A stretch of 64,000 nucleotides of DNA from Bugula neritina. Lineage: Eukaryota; Bryozoa; Gymnolaemata; Cheilostomatida; Bugulidae. Below, piece by piece: positions 34,165 to 53,367 of the stretch (position 1 is the first letter of the stretch; each line of letters opens with the position of its first letter). The translations under genes and the position numbers were made by a program. The notes beneath the pieces were generated by a model that worked only from the letters and a program-made list of their open reading frames with translations, ran no database searches and was not told the origin of the DNA. The stretch covers positions 899,501 through 963,500 of the forward strand of contig OZ037765.1 of the NCBI GenBank assembly GCA_964035545.1, given 5' to 3'.

Positions 34165-34260
34165 GTTGAAAAGAGTTGGTTAGCCGGCTTGTACAGAGAA
34201 AGATATAACGTATTCTAGCTGAAGACAAATAACTGTAATAAGGCTGTCCGCGGACCCTCG

Positions 34261-34267
34261 TTATATA
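34261..34267 (-). promoter_or_regulatory. TATA box of the metallothionein-like gene
   Basis: Minus-strand TATATAA about 97 bases upstream of the ATG at 34164, predicting a start site near 34235-34240 and a roughly 70-base 5' UTR. Most other genes here show no such clear box. Confidence 0.6.
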
Positions 34268-34387
34268 CCACAGCAGATGTGAGGCCTCGCAAGGTGGCCA
34301 TAATAGTTTCAATAGATATCCGAGAGAAAAATCTAGGAAAGCAGGCGAACTATCAATATCTAACGCAACCATCAAGCTGTAGTTTGC

Positions 34388-34394
34388 GTGTGCA
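34388..34394 (-). promoter_or_regulatory. Metal-response element core (TGCRCNC)
   Basis: Minus-strand TGCACAC matches the TGCRCNC core bound by MTF-1 and lies about 120 bases upstream of the TATA box. A seven-base match is weak alone. Its position upstream of a metallothionein-like gene raises its value. Confidence 0.4.
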
Positions 34395-35315
34395 ATAGCG
34401 ACTACGTGATGTAGTCTGCCGATAAAGCTCTAACCATAGTTCTCGAATCTTACATTATGGCTGGGTCGGTGACACACTCACACACTATAGAATTATAACG
34501 TTCAGTCAGCTTAGGCAAAAGAGGAGCTAAAAGGAGCATTCTTTTGCTGCGCTAGTTTCATACAGTTTACAGGGTGATCTTGATGGTCCTCGCAATAATT
34601 CAATTTAGAATTACTAAGGCTATGACAGTGTTGCGAAATTATGGCAAATTGCCATAAACCTCAATAACATAAAGTTGTGTCATGTTACAAAATATGAATG
34701 GAATTCAACTGCATGTTTACAAAATGCTGGATATTCACAGTTACTACAGCGAACTATACTATAATGATGTTGCTACCTTCATCAGTTTGGCTTTATTTCA
34801 GTTTAGCAAATGTGATAAAGATAAAAATACCTCTATCAAATGATTATTGTGTGTAATATACAAAACTACAAAATCAGAAAAAGCTTCAACAAGCAATAAA
34901 TGTAGTCATTAGGATATTTTGCAAGATTGAATTCCAAAACCAACGATTCTGCCAGTTTTGAACCAACATGATTGCTACAAACCCAAGAGTTCGAATAGCA
35001 AAAACTAAATGAATATTGGAGAGTTGTGTTTAAATTTTTGTTAATGAATAAACTCATACTCTTAATCTGAAATATCCTTTCCTAACATACCCTTAAATAC
35101 ACACAAAGGGGAACTAGTGCACTTCTTAAATAATATTGGAATAGTTTTCATTAGTTCATCCACCAAAAAAAAGATCAATATAATGGCACTAAGCAACTCA
35201 TGTTAAAACTTGTTAGTTTCATTTTTAGATAAACAAAGAAGAGTTTGATAAAAATGAGAATAAAACAATTATCTTTTCAGTGAGAGACTTAGTCAGTTAG
35301 TAGAATTACAATACC

Positions 35316-36350
35316 ATGCACAAAGTATTTCGAAATTAAACCCAATGAAATAGTTTCTAATAATTTAATCATGAAAATATTTGAAGGTCTGCCAACTCAT
35401 TAAAGGGAGATGTTTTGAATTAGTAGTAGAAGTCAAAGCTGTAGTGGAATGTCAACATGTCTGACACCAGGATGCAAGTGCTTGTAGCTAATAGTTTCTA
35501 CATTCACTGTCACATGACATTATTTCATCTAGTAGAATAATATACACAGCATAGTGAAGAGAATAATATAAGTTTATAATAACACTCACTATACAACTTG
35601 TGGCATCTCTAACGTTACATAAATCACGTACTGCATGTTTATACTATACTAAATTCAACTGCAACTAATTTTGATTGTATACGTATGATTTTCGAAATTT
35701 TATGCACGCGACTGTTTTAATAGTGGGGTGTAAATTTATGCTAAGCAAGAAAACTCACAAATTTGATGCATTTTAAGTTGTAAAAACAAAACAAAAATTC
35801 AAACAATGATGCGAAGCTGCTGGTTATATCAATTAGTTGATCGAAGAAGTGAAACGCATTAGATTAAACTGCTTCCTTGCATGTATAAAGGAAAGCTGAG
35901 GAGCTGTGATAATGTCAACAAACCCACCATGATTCTCTCCTTGTGTGTCTTCTCGGCTTTTTTTAGCAGTTCTTTTTCTCTTACACAGTAAGCAGAGGGA
36001 TTCTATTTTGGATATATAAAAATATTTGTCAGATTATATGAGGGTACAAGCTCAAAGGTCTATTGTGGTAGGTAATATAAAAGAAGTAGAATGCTGGTAT
36101 ATGACTGATGGAAATTTGTGATTTCATGTTCAATGATACGCTTTGAAGGAAGAAAAGCAGAAAAATTAGTCCATATCAATGGAGATACTGCAGTATTACT
36201 TGATATATGCACAACTGACACTCTAACCAAGGCTACAGTTCATAGCTACAGCTGCCAGAGTGGGCAGCAAAGGAAGTCAGCTGGCATATTCAGTTGGTAG
36301 CAGACTGTGCTATAGTACCATATATTAGTCTGAAGTTAAGGGAAGTATAA
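35316..36350. repeat. Segmental duplication, copy 1 (about 1.0 kb)
   Basis: Blocks in the same order as copy 2: 35316-35613 matches 36967-37245 (for example GGATGCAAGTGCTTGTAGCT); 35815-36110 matches 38408-38700; 36185-36350 matches 39534-39845. The parts of copy 2 between these blocks, including the last FAM32A exon, are absent. Confidence 0.85.
35928..35980 (-). pseudogene. Duplicated, broken copy of FAM32A exon 3
   Basis: Near-identical to the functional exon at 38513-38566 (still reads ELLKKAEKTHKERIM, followed by the same GTGGGTTTG donor). A small deletion at its start removes the TTACAG acceptor and shifts the frame. No last exon lies downstream, so it cannot yield a normal FAM32A protein. 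Confidence 0.8.
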
Positions 36351-36524
36351 ATAATTTTTGTAAAGAAATGATTCAAGTCTCATGGAAACTTTAAAAACAC
36401 ATTGCAGCTCGTTCAAAACATGTTTGTCTTAGCATAAATGGTCATAATTCCAATTGTTTATAGATTTTGAATTTCAGCTATTTTGACAACTATTTCACAA
36501 TTTACTAGCTATATTAACCAGAGC

Positions 36525-36674
<150 letters not shown>

Positions 36675-36966
36675 AGTGTGTTATAGTGTGTTATAGTGTA
36701 CAGGTTACTGCACATATTATTCGTCTACCTAATAATAATTTAGCAGCCCTAAGATCAAACTGCATGCATTGCATATGTAACATTATTTACCAACTACAAT
36801 AGTTTACTTGACACTTTCGAGCCTAATACACACATGATATGATAGACAAGCATATACTATACACACATATACATATATATATATAAGCATTAGATGGTCC
36901 ATTTTTTAATTTTTAGTTTTATTTTGAAAATTTTGCAATAACTAAATTAATGCAAAGCCATTATAA

Positions 36967-39845
36967 TACCACAAAGTGTCTGAAATCGAAACCTTCTTTC
37001 TAATAATTTAATCATGAAAATATTTGGAAGTCTGCCAATTCATTGAAGCAGAGCTGTAGAGGTTAATGTCCTAGAAAAGTGTCCAAATAGTTTGACACTA
37101 GGATGCAAGTGCTTGTAGCTAATAGTTTCTACATTCACTGTCACATGACATTATTTCATCTAGTAGAATAATATACACAGTATAGTGAAGAGAATAATAT
37201 AAGTTTATAATAACACTCACTATACAACTTGTGGCATCTCTAACTATACCAACTTATTTGCTGTTTACAATGCACTACCCTAAATTCAGTGTTCAATTAC
37301 TTTAATTTTGACACTGTTTGTAGGTGTTCATGTTTATTACACTAAGAATGGCCTTTCAGGATAGTCAGTTGTCTATCAAACCCAATTCAAACTATATTCA
37401 GGTATATATCAAACCTAATTCAGACTATATTCAGGTATAAATCATACTGGATTCATTTCTATATTGCAGTAATTTATATTCAGTTACTTATGAAACCAAA
37501 CATTACACTGGAACTAGCTAGATATACTATAAACTAATCGATATCACTTTCACCTCCAACTGCCAAAAAAGAAATTCTTTTAATTCAGTTTTCTTGTACT
37601 TTTCAGTGTTCAGCACAGGGCTGTGTGCCAGCCCATGTTTCTGTGTTTTGGCAATTTTACTAGAAATTTGAAACCTTGCAGACTAAGAATTTGGCTAAAG
37701 GCCAGCTGTCTGATAACATGGGAACAGAGCTACACTGTGCTCACTATGTAAATCAAGTGGGTATAACACAAATTGTCCTGTCAGCTATCCTTCAAGGCTA
37801 AGCTGCCAAATGAGTATTTAAATATTCTGCTATTCAAAGAACATCAATTGTTTCTAGTCTATCAATCATTAGGTCCCAAAACACAATAAAGAATAATCAT
37901 ATTTCAATATATTTTATCATTTAATACAAGTTACATACAATTATAAAAATACAGTTACTAGAAATAGAGTTATGTACAATCACAGTATCAAAACAGACAC
38001 TGACACCCGCTGAGGGAAGGAGTTTATCTGTCAGGAGCCCAGTTTGAGGTCATTGATCAGATCAGCTACACAGATAACAGAGTAGAGCTCAGTGCTCTGT
38101 GAGAATAAACAGTTATACTGATGCTTAGACCTCATTGCGACCCTTTGATACTCTATACAATGACTGAGGGAGCAGTGAACTCTACTTGGTCCAACTAACT
38201 TTCGGAATATCATAGTGTTCGGAGAGAGAGTCCAGGTGACTGTTGAAATCCTACAATACACAAACACATCGTAACGTCACAAATTGCGTTCTAAGAATAT
38301 ACTGTGCGAAAGAACTCCAAAATAAATACATTTTGAAATGTAAAAAATCCAAAATAAATACAATTTGAAATGTAAAAACACTTAAAAATCTAAAATTAAA
38401 AAATAATGAGCTGTTGATTACGTCAACTGGTTGAGAAAATATAAAAACATATTAGATTAAGATAAGATTGTATTGTGAAGCTCAGGAACTGTGATAATGT
38501 CAACAAACCCACCATGATTCTCTCCTTGTGCGTCTTCTCTGCTTTTTTTAGCAGTTCCTTCTCTTGCTGTAACACAGTAAACAGACGGATTCTATTTTGG
38601 ATATGAAAATATTTGTCAGATTATATGAGGGTACAAGCTCAAAGTTCTATTGTGATAATATGAAAGAAGTAGAGGGAGGAAATGCTGGTATGACTGAAAG
38701 TGGTATTCTTTGTTCAATGATCAGGCATTGAATTCTGGGTTCGTTTTAGACTATCTCAATACTCAACTGATGGCATAGTGTGTTATTCAGCTGTGGACTA
38801 AGAAATTACCTGAGAGAATAACAAACGATTGTTGAAAGACAGATCTGTAGGAAGAGAAGCCAAGAAATTAGCATTCAGTTACATATTGTTTTTTGTTTCT
38901 CAGCGAAATTACCCACAAAATTATAAATTACTCGGAATTTATATAAAAAACTATAAATGACGTATGCAACAAGCAAGAATCTCTTGAATTTGAAACAAGA
39001 ATGGGAACTGCTATGCAAATGAGCAGTTAAACAAGACTGGCGGAAACACTGCTATGAAATAGGAGAGAATGACCTGAATATTTATGATAATTTGAGCTGC
39101 ACATCCTTTCAAAACAGGGTATACCACCAGCAGATTAAATTCTCAAAGAAAAACATGATTAGAATGTTAATCTATTCACAGAACAATGGTATTACAACAC
39201 AGTGTCTGTCTGTGTGCCTGTCTGTGTATATGTCTGTGTGTCTGTCTGTGTATATGTCTGTATATGTACCCAGGCAGTTTGAATGCATTTTTCTGAGAAA
39301 AGTGGCACCAAATTTCAGCCTGATATTAATTTTTCTGCATTTTTTCACTACTTTGAAGTGTGTAGAGAATTTCTACACATTGGAAGATCATCAAAGAAGC
39401 ATAAATGTAATTTGAAAGAGGTGTGAATATTTTGGACACCATCCAGTGAGGCTGCCTGGTCAGCAAAGTGGATACAGCTGACTTAGATGAAATGCTGCCA
39501 AGTGGTCAAACTTAACCTTCGTTAATAAATCCTTGGAGATACCGCAGTAGTAGTACTCATACATAACTGGCTACAGCTACAGAATACACAACTGGCTACA
39601 GCTACAGAATACATACCTGGCTACAGCTACAGAATACATAACTGGCTACAGCTACAGAATACACAACTGGCTACAGCTACAGAATACACAACTGGTTAAG
39701 GTTACAGAATACACAACTGGTTAGGGTTACAGATGTCATGCTGCCAGAGTCAGCAGCAAAGGAAGTGAGCTGGCATATTCTGTTGGCAGCAGGTTGGATT
39801 GTGTTTGTGCCAGATTAGTCTGAAGTTAAGTGAAGTATAAAGAGA
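36967..39845. repeat. Segmental duplication, copy 2 (about 2.9 kb, contains FAM32A exons 3 and 4)
   Basis: Carries the three blocks shared with 35316-36350 plus intervening DNA with the functional last exon (38182-38250). It looks like the parental copy, and copy 1 the shortened daughter. Confidence 0.8.
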
Positions 39846-42800
39846 GGAATGGTATGTCTTGAGAATGGAAAATAATGCTGCCTTATTGCCAACATGCTAC
39901 ATAATGCTGTCTCATAGCCAACATGTTAAACAATGCTGCCACAATGCTGTATTGATGCTGCCTTGGCATCTTGGCTCTTTACCAGACACTACAGAAAATT
40001 ACTAAAGAATGTCATCTTCTGTCTCTACTCCAGCAGTAGACAAAAAACAAACTAATTTGGAAGGTGGTCAAATAAACACATCTGGATCAGTAGACAGCCA
40101 ATAGGTCTACGTGTCTCTCTGTAGGATCTTTCCATGGCTGATTTACCTTTCTGCATCCCAACTTATATCAGAGGTGACAAAGACAAAATCTTCATACACT
40201 GCCCCCCCCCCCTCAAATCAACCTCCTCTTGCAATGGTGGGACTCTATTAAACCACTGAAGAAGTTCAGAGATAGCAACGCAGAACCTGTTACCTACAAC
40301 GACTAGAAGGACTCGGCTGTGAGAATGAAGAGCTACAAGAGCTAGGTGCAGCACTGAGTCTCAATGGGAACTTCCGTGTCAAAATATAACTCTGCAGCTG
40401 AGGGAAGAGATGGGATGCAAATAGAATAGAGAGACTACCAGTCTACACAGATATGATCTCTACACAGATATGATCTCTACACAGATATGCTGCTGAAGAT
40501 ATGCTGCTAAAGATATGCTGCTAAAGATATGCTGCCGAAAGGTCAATATCTAACTGGTCAGCCGCACATAGAAACATCGACAGCGTTGGATGTCTAACCC
40601 AACTATTAGAGCAGAATGCAAGCCCGACTGTCCAGGGAGAGATGAGTATTCAGTCAATAGAAAATGTCCAAGATGGAGACTTGGGGGCGTGTCACTTAGT
40701 GAAATAGTTAACCTCAGTGTCCAGTGGCAAAGCAAACCTATGAGGGGCTGTCCCATTGAACCTGTCCATGAGCTAGACTATGGCCCGAGCTGAAAGTCAT
40801 TGGGGTTTCTGTGCCACAAGTAAAACACTTTACCATTATATCAACATTTAGTTTAAATTAAATTTTAGCAGGGAGTGAGTAACTTGAAGCCAATGTATCT
40901 ACAATAATTATACATGTTACTAGTCAGTACATGTTGGAATAACACGCTAGATTACTTGACTACAAGAATTACCTTTTGACGCTTAGCTTTCTCGAATGCC
41001 AGTTCGGCTGACGTCTTCCGTTTAGTTGGTTTATACTCTGTAGCCTCATTCTCAACTTCCGCTTCCTCTCTTTTCTTCTTTTTCTCTTTCTTATGTTTCT
41101 TCCTGCAGTACAATACAAAAGCTTGGCTAGTCACAAGTCTGTCAGAGAAATACTGAGCTGCCTTTATTCTATGCATACTACAAGTAGGTGCAGTAATCTC
41201 AGCCCCCCCCCCCCAACCAACATTCATTAGGAAAATTAAAGAATTTACTCTAAATGGCTTTACTAGCACTAGTAACATTCGTATTTACTAAACATTAAAA
41301 AAATTACTTTACCCTTAAAAAATGATTTTTATTCGTTACAAATTTTTAAATATCTACCAAATAGCTTTGCTGTTTACAAAACAAAAGAGATAACCTAGAT
41401 TGGTGAAAGATCAGAGACTAGCTTGTAACAAACTGATTCAAAACAGAAAATTCAAACCGAAACAGAATGATTTTGAGTTGGCAGTCATCATACTAAGAGA
41501 GAAATGTAGCAGAAGGTAGTAGAAAAGAGGAGAATACTCCTATAGGGGTGAGTACCCTCTGGAATCCTATCCACAGAACTGGGGTACAAAGTGCAGAAAA
41601 ACAAGTTCAACTCTTGCCAACTATTTCATTGCTGATTGTCATATGCAAAGCAGGTTAATTCATTATTTATATTTTCATTCATTGACTAAAGGGTAAACGT
41701 TATACCAAAACACCACCATGGCTGTCCTGGCACAGCACACCCAGGGAGAATATTCAGCATGATTGATATGAGTTGAAATATGCATTACTTTTAGAGCAAC
41801 ACCCTAATTCAACCCAGTAATCTATAAAATCTATACAAAAATAAGTAAACTACATGAAGAGTAATTTCACAAGAAAATACAAAGGTAGAAAAACTAGTTT
41901 TAATAGAAGCTGGTGAAGTAGACAGGTGTGCAATGTAGACAGGTGTGCAATGCAGGTATACATGTGCATTAATATACAAAATATATTGTTACATAACACC
42001 AATATGTGCTTGTATATTCACACTATATAACATTTGCTACTCGTGAGTATATTGTGTTCTAATGAATATAATGAATAGATATTAGAGTATATACACAAAC
42101 AAAGACAGGAAATGCTGTTTCCTGTGGCTGTTATAAACTGCTGACTTTGTGGTATTTATGAACTCTGATTTAATATGTTAACCTGTCACTCCCAAATGTC
42201 ATTTCAGAAGCACTCATATCTGGACAGCATCATTTCTATCATTTACTGAGTTTAAAAGGAAAAATTTGGCAAAACAATTTTATTGTGAAAGCAATTTGGC
42301 GGGCAAGCTGATTCAACATTAGAAAAGGAACTTGTCCAGGAAATGCATGGCATAGTATTCCAACATCTTAGTACAGATCTAAATCACTGTGGAATTTTCC
42401 ATCCCTCCATCAAGACTATTATTATTAAAAACTTGCTACTACACTCAGTAACAACAGAAACTGGATATGTGGTGTTTGGTTAGCTGGGCATGGCTTGATG
42501 TTATTTGCTATTTATAAATAAATATATACGAATTAGTACTGTGATTTTCCATACTTCCTAGATATTAGTTTTCACCATTCTACTAAGGATACCCCTAGTT
42601 ATATTCTTATTAAATGTAGTGCATTCATTTGATGAATTCATTTCAATCCTTTTCAATGTTGAGTGATTGCAGAAATCATGATCCGGTGAAAATAAATGCG
42701 AGAGGAAATAGCTTTACATCTAGACATCAGCACCAAAACTATTGGCATAGAAACCATTCTCCACTACCATAAAAGTATGCCTTACAAGCAGTGGATTACA

Positions 42801-43654
42801 GTAACTTGATAATTTGTTAATTTGTTCTCAAAATTTAGACTAAATATTAATATATCAAATAGCTATAATGATAGTTATACTGTTATGACTTTACACTCGT
42901 TACAACTTGATGGTGGTTATAAAACCTGTCATTGACCTGCTTAGACACTGTTTATATATTCTAGTGCAGTGTCAGTCACATTGACATCTCCTGGTAGCAC
43001 TTGCTGCAGCTAGTCAAGACCAGTTGACAACCTTAAAGGTGCCCCAAATTGCTGGCATGTGGCCAGGAGAGTTGACCAGAGATCATAGTGGTTAGCAATT
43101 TCAAAGACAAGCATGCATTCAACTGTTTGTGGAACTCATTACCTACAATTACTTTCACAAAGATAATGCTTTTGAAGTTGATGAGAAATTAAATCAAGTC
43201 CAGCAAGCTGTAAATTTAGAGAAGAGAAGCAGATGAGATGTAAACAGGCTTGACAGGCCCCAGCAAGTGCTACTATCATGTTGGTATCTTTCATAGTTTC
43301 CATTACTTCTTCTGATTCTGGAGTTGTGTTCTGTTGGTTTGGAAATCAAAATGACCAAAACTAGGAATTTAAATTAGTTTCACTGCAAGAAATCTTTCAA
43401 ATGTCCACTTTAAGTAAAAATAGAAAGTAACAAGCTAAAAAAACACTTAATCACAAAAAACAGCCCATTATATCAGAAGAGAAAAGCTGACAGAGTAGAA
43501 AATTGTCAAGGTTTCTAGTAACTATAGTAAAGTGAGTTATTCCTAAGCCCTCTCCCTACTCATACTGTGTAAGAAATTAGGCTATGCTGACTTACTTAGA
43601 CTTAGAGGCCGACTTTAGCTTGAGAGCACCTCCTGCTGATGTGTATTCGGACAT
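38182..43654 (-). CDS. FAM32A: FAM32A homologue (spliceosome C-complex associated)
   Basis: Small Lys-rich nuclear protein. The human relative is found in the catalytic spliceosome, where it promotes 3' splice-site use. Exons in transcript order: 43654-43596, 41102-40973, 38566-38513, 38250-38182; 103 aa, in phase. It starts MSEYTSAGGALKLKSASKSK, continues with a KKHKKEKKKK basic stretch and RKTSAELAFEKAKRQK, then QEKELLKKAEKTHKERIM. It ends in the diagnostic C-terminus DFNSHLDSLSEHYDIPKVSW + TK, almost identical to vertebrate FAM32A. Length is close to the human protein (about 112 aa). Exon 3 has a decayed duplicate at 35928-35980. Confidence 0.93.
39565..39722. repeat. 25-bp minisatellite in FAM32A intron 2
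   Basis: About six to seven copies of ACAACTGGCTACAGCTACAG + AATAC. The later copies have diverged (GGTTAAGGTTACAG). Confidence 0.9.
40450..40545. repeat. Short ATGATCTCTACACAGAT / ATGCTGCTAAAG repeats
   Basis: Three copies of CTCTACACAGATATG(A/C)T followed by about four of GCTGCTAAAGATAT in FAM32A intron 2. Confidence 0.75.
43085..43205 (+). mobile_element. Possible second non-LTR retrotransposon relic
   Basis: One plus-strand frame reads SNFKDKHAFNCLWNSLPTIT then FTKIMLLKLMRN. The CLWNSLP core resembles the C-terminal end of LINE reverse transcriptases, as at 8478-8577. It is short and decayed and lies within FAM32A intron 1. Confidence 0.3.
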
Positions 43655-46600
43655 AGTGGAAGCAACTCCTAAAACACAGACAACAAACAAGTGGGAACAC
43701 TATACTATACTATACTATGTAGAGGTCAAACTAACTACCTTTGCCCTTACTACATTGTGCCAAGATATTTTCTACAACTAAGTTACAGACTTGAGACTAG
43801 TTTATAGTTCTGCAGACACTCCATTTATCAAATATAACTCAGACTAAATATAATTCTCACGGGGATAAGTTTACACAACTGCTGATTTATAACCCTTCAA
43901 TTATAATTCAGTGTCATAGTAGGGACTGAGACCATCGGCTGTGATTATATAATCCAGAGTGTATATCAATCAGCATGCCCCATAGACTGATAGGTGTATA
44001 AGTCCTATACGCTGACAGGTGTACCAAGACAAGTGGGTGCTCAAGGCACAGTGAGATGTGATATGCCCCACGACCCTAAACTTTTTCAGAAAATATCTTT
44101 GGTTTAAGAGTGAAACTCAATGCTTGATATTAGCAAATTAAATAGTGTTTGAATGGAAGGATGAATTCAAGTGGACAAACATAAATATTATTAGTCTAGA
44201 AATATGCTATTTTAAACTAATATGTAGCATAAAAGTATAAAAATCTTAAAACATAAAGAGTAGTTTTCAATAAAATCAGTCTGAGACTTTTATTATTAAA
44301 ATGTACTTCCATTTCACAAGACTCCGTAGAATTAGTGATCATTATGGGTATTAGCGAGTCATTTATAGACATGAGCAGAGATGTATCTAACTCCAAACTA
44401 TATGCTCGTATCAAAGTAATGAGAAACAGTTTAAATGGAGCAGACTGGGTCAAATTATACAGTGAAATTAAATCAGGAACTAAAATTTAATTTAAATATT
44501 GAAAGGCATGCTGTTTAGTATACAATACCAGACACAGGTATTTTAAAGACAGACAGAAAAACAGATAGACAAACAGACAGACGAAATGATGTAATACAGA
44601 GTTTGGCAACTTGCCAATGAAATGACTAGGAGCTAGATTTATCACAACTAAAAATAGCTGAAAGCAATAAGTGTTAGAACAGCTAATAACAGGATAATGC
44701 CCTCTCAATGATTGACCAATTACAATTAAGGCGCTAAAATTAGTCCACAGCAACAATAAATCCATTGTGAGACAGAGTCAGTAGCCTTTGTATTGGGTAG
44801 ACGGTGGCTACTTTAGACAGCTTCGCCCCAAAGCCTTATGACGACTATTTATGATGCTGTAACAGACAGACATGGTAGAGAGACACACAGAAAGACACTT
44901 AGTATAGAGACACACAGAAAGACATGTAGTATAAAGACACAGACAGACAGACATGTAGTATAGAGACACACAGACAGACATGTAGTATAGAGACACACAG
45001 ACAGACATGTAGTATAGAGACACACAGACAGACATGTAGTATAGAGACACACAGACAGACATGTAGTATAGAGACACACAGACAGACATGTAGTATAGAG
45101 ACACACAGACATACATGTAGTATAGAGACACACAGACAGACATGTAGTATAGAGACACACAGACAGACATGTAGTATAGAGACACACAGACAGACATGTA
45201 GTATAGAGACACACAGACATACATGTAGTATAGAGACACACAGACAGACATGTAGTATAGAGAAGCACAGACAGGCGTGTAGTATAGAGACACACAGACA
45301 GACATGTAGTATAGAGAAGCACAGACAGGCGTGTAGTATAGAGACACACAGACAGACATGTAGTATAGAGACACACAGACAGACATGTAGTATAGAGACA
45401 CACAGACAGACATGTAGTATAGAGACACACAGACAGACATGTAGTATAGAGACACACAGACAGACATGTAGTATAGAGACACACAGACAGACATGTAGTA
45501 TAGAGACACACAGACAGACATGTAGTATAGAGACACACAGACAGACATGTAGTATAGAGACACACAGACAGACATGTAGTATAGAGACACACAGACATAC
45601 ATGTAGTATAGAGACACACAGACATACATGTAGTATAGAGACACACAGACAGACATGTAGTATAGAGAAGCACAGACAGGCGTGTAGTATAGAGACACAC
45701 AGACAGACATGTAGTATAGAGACACACAGACATACATGATGGAGACACACAGACAGACATGTAGTATAGAGACACACAGACAGACATGTAGTATAGAGAC
45801 ACACAGACAGACATGTAGTATAGAGACACACAGACAGACATGTAGTATAGAGACACACAGACAGACATGTAGTATAGAGAAGCACACTTTCACAAAGAAG
45901 TGCAAACGAGACTCATAAATAAATTTTAATTTACTAAATTTTAATATTAATACCAAATTCCAAAATAGGTAAGATAACCGCTGCCTAACATATCTTATTC
46001 ATACTAAATAGATCTAAACAAGTGCATTTTGTTTCAGCAATGCAAAGTAATAGCTGCTTAGCATCTGCATAGAAACCAACAATTAAATTACAGAGTTGCC
46101 CTATCATTTCAAGAGTAGACAATTATTGCAAAGAAGCATGGGGGAGGGGGGAGGAAATTACTCAATATACGAATGAAAACTGTCAGAAGCTCAATCAGAA
46201 TTGAAAATGATCACAACTTTTTAATACTGCGTGTTATAATTAACTGAATAATAAAATATTAAGAGCGAACCTAATTTCAATCACACTACTATTTCAAATT
46301 ATCAAGAGTTTTAATATAAAATTATTAAATAATTGACCAAATAATTTAAAAATTGCATTAAATTTACATTTTAATAAATGTCCTGACAAGGGGATGGTAT
46401 CACTGCCTTAATGGAACATTCAACTGCAGTTAGCTACACACTACAGCTCCTTCAATAGCTGATAGAAGGATGAGCGGTGGTAAAGATATATTGGACCTTC
46501 AGAATGTTTTGAGTTTATTGGTTATTTGAAATATTTTTTCATTTTCTAAAATTTTTATAAATATTTCATTCCATATGAATATTGCTGAATAGCATTATTT

Positions 46601-47867
46601 TTAATTCCAATTACTATTATAATTATTATTTTATTAATTCAACTGGTTTATATCTACAACACCAATTTAATCATCTAATACCAAATTATACTTATATGCA
46701 TAAATACATGTAAATAAATTTAACTTGCATCAATTTGTTTCAGTCATAAGAATAAGGGAATATCACATAATGATAAAGTCAATGGCAATTGGTTTTGGTA
46801 ACTGTTATTGTTAATATTAGACTTAGTGCTGAGGGAATCAGTAAACTGTTACTTCTACTTATAGTTGGTTATGCTTACACTTATAAATATATTATAATAA
46901 TATCAATACTATTCACTATGACTTGGACTATGAACATTATGAGTATGTAGTGTTGGTAAATGTAATACTAATACTATTACTAATAGTAATACTAGTAATA
47001 GTATGACTATGAGTATGAGACTGAGTCTGACAATCACTGATCAGTGTGACCATGGCCAATGAGTGAGTGATGGCCCACCTCCATGGACAATCACAATGAC
47101 AATGATCAATGGAATTGGGCCAGAACTGTGGACAGGTCACTGGTCAGTACTACTACTAGTAGTCAGTGTCACTAGTCTCACTTTCAATCGCATACTGATA
47201 CTCATACTCATAGTCATACTCATACTGAGTCTGATTCAGGGTCACGGCAATTAGGCTTAGCTACTAAATATCAATATGAATATGCCTTACAATACAGTAA
47301 ATTTGAAATAATACTTAGCTTCAAAACTGACAAGCAATGCAAATAATGATAAATATTTCAAGTAAGTAAATTTAATGTAACCGTAATAATAATATAAAAT
47401 AAGTATTATATCATTAATATTATTGATATTGACAGTCGCTTATTTTAACAGGAAATACAGACAGGACCGCAGCTAAAGCTAAATCTTGATTATATTCGAC
47501 ATATTATATTTTTATTTTCATAACTCAAAGGACAATTTTTTTTACTGCTTCAAAAAAACAATTAAAAAAATATTTATTAAAAAAATATAATTTGAAATTT
47601 TTATCTTAAAAACAAAACTCTAAAAGTTTTTGTTCAATAAAATTTATTTGGTTGATCAATAGTTAGAGGATCATTAGTTGATATAAATATTTCACTATAC
47701 TCCTCGACTTTTAAACCGGATGTGTGGAGCCGAAGGCTATAATAAATATAATGTGAGAGTTGCTATAACAACAAAGAACTAGTTGAACAGCCCAGTCATT
47801 AGATTTAGCAGTTTAAAGCCTTATATTATTTTAGTTGCTGGTAGTGGAACAGAAATTGTTGATTTAA
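43655..47867. other. Divergent intergenic region between FAM32A and CFAP91
   Basis: No credible exon. It holds the 27-bp satellite array at 44880-45885 and otherwise AT-rich unique DNA. An imperfect inverted repeat lies at about 47001-47213 (GTATGACTATGAGTATGAG and its complement). Promoters of both genes should lie at the two ends. No TATA box is obvious. Confidence 0.55.
44880..45885. repeat. 27-bp satellite array, about 36 copies
   Basis: Head-to-tail copies of ACACACAGACAGACATGTAG + TATAGAG. A variant (AGAAGCACAGACAGGCGTGT) occurs several times at spaced positions, implying multi-unit duplication. As 27 is a multiple of 3, all three minus frames are open for over 300 codons. This is not a gene. 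Confidence 0.97.

Positions 47868-53367
<5,500 letters not shown>

Noticed and set aside
39092-39415. 107-codon plus-strand frame with SVCLSVYMSV
   Set aside because: Driven by a TGTCTGTG simple repeat; no homology and antisense to the FAM32A intron.
44808-45956. Minus-strand open frames of 328-382 codons (CVSLYYMSV repeats)
   Set aside because: All three frames are open simultaneously because the 27-bp unit lacks stops. This is satellite DNA, not a protein.
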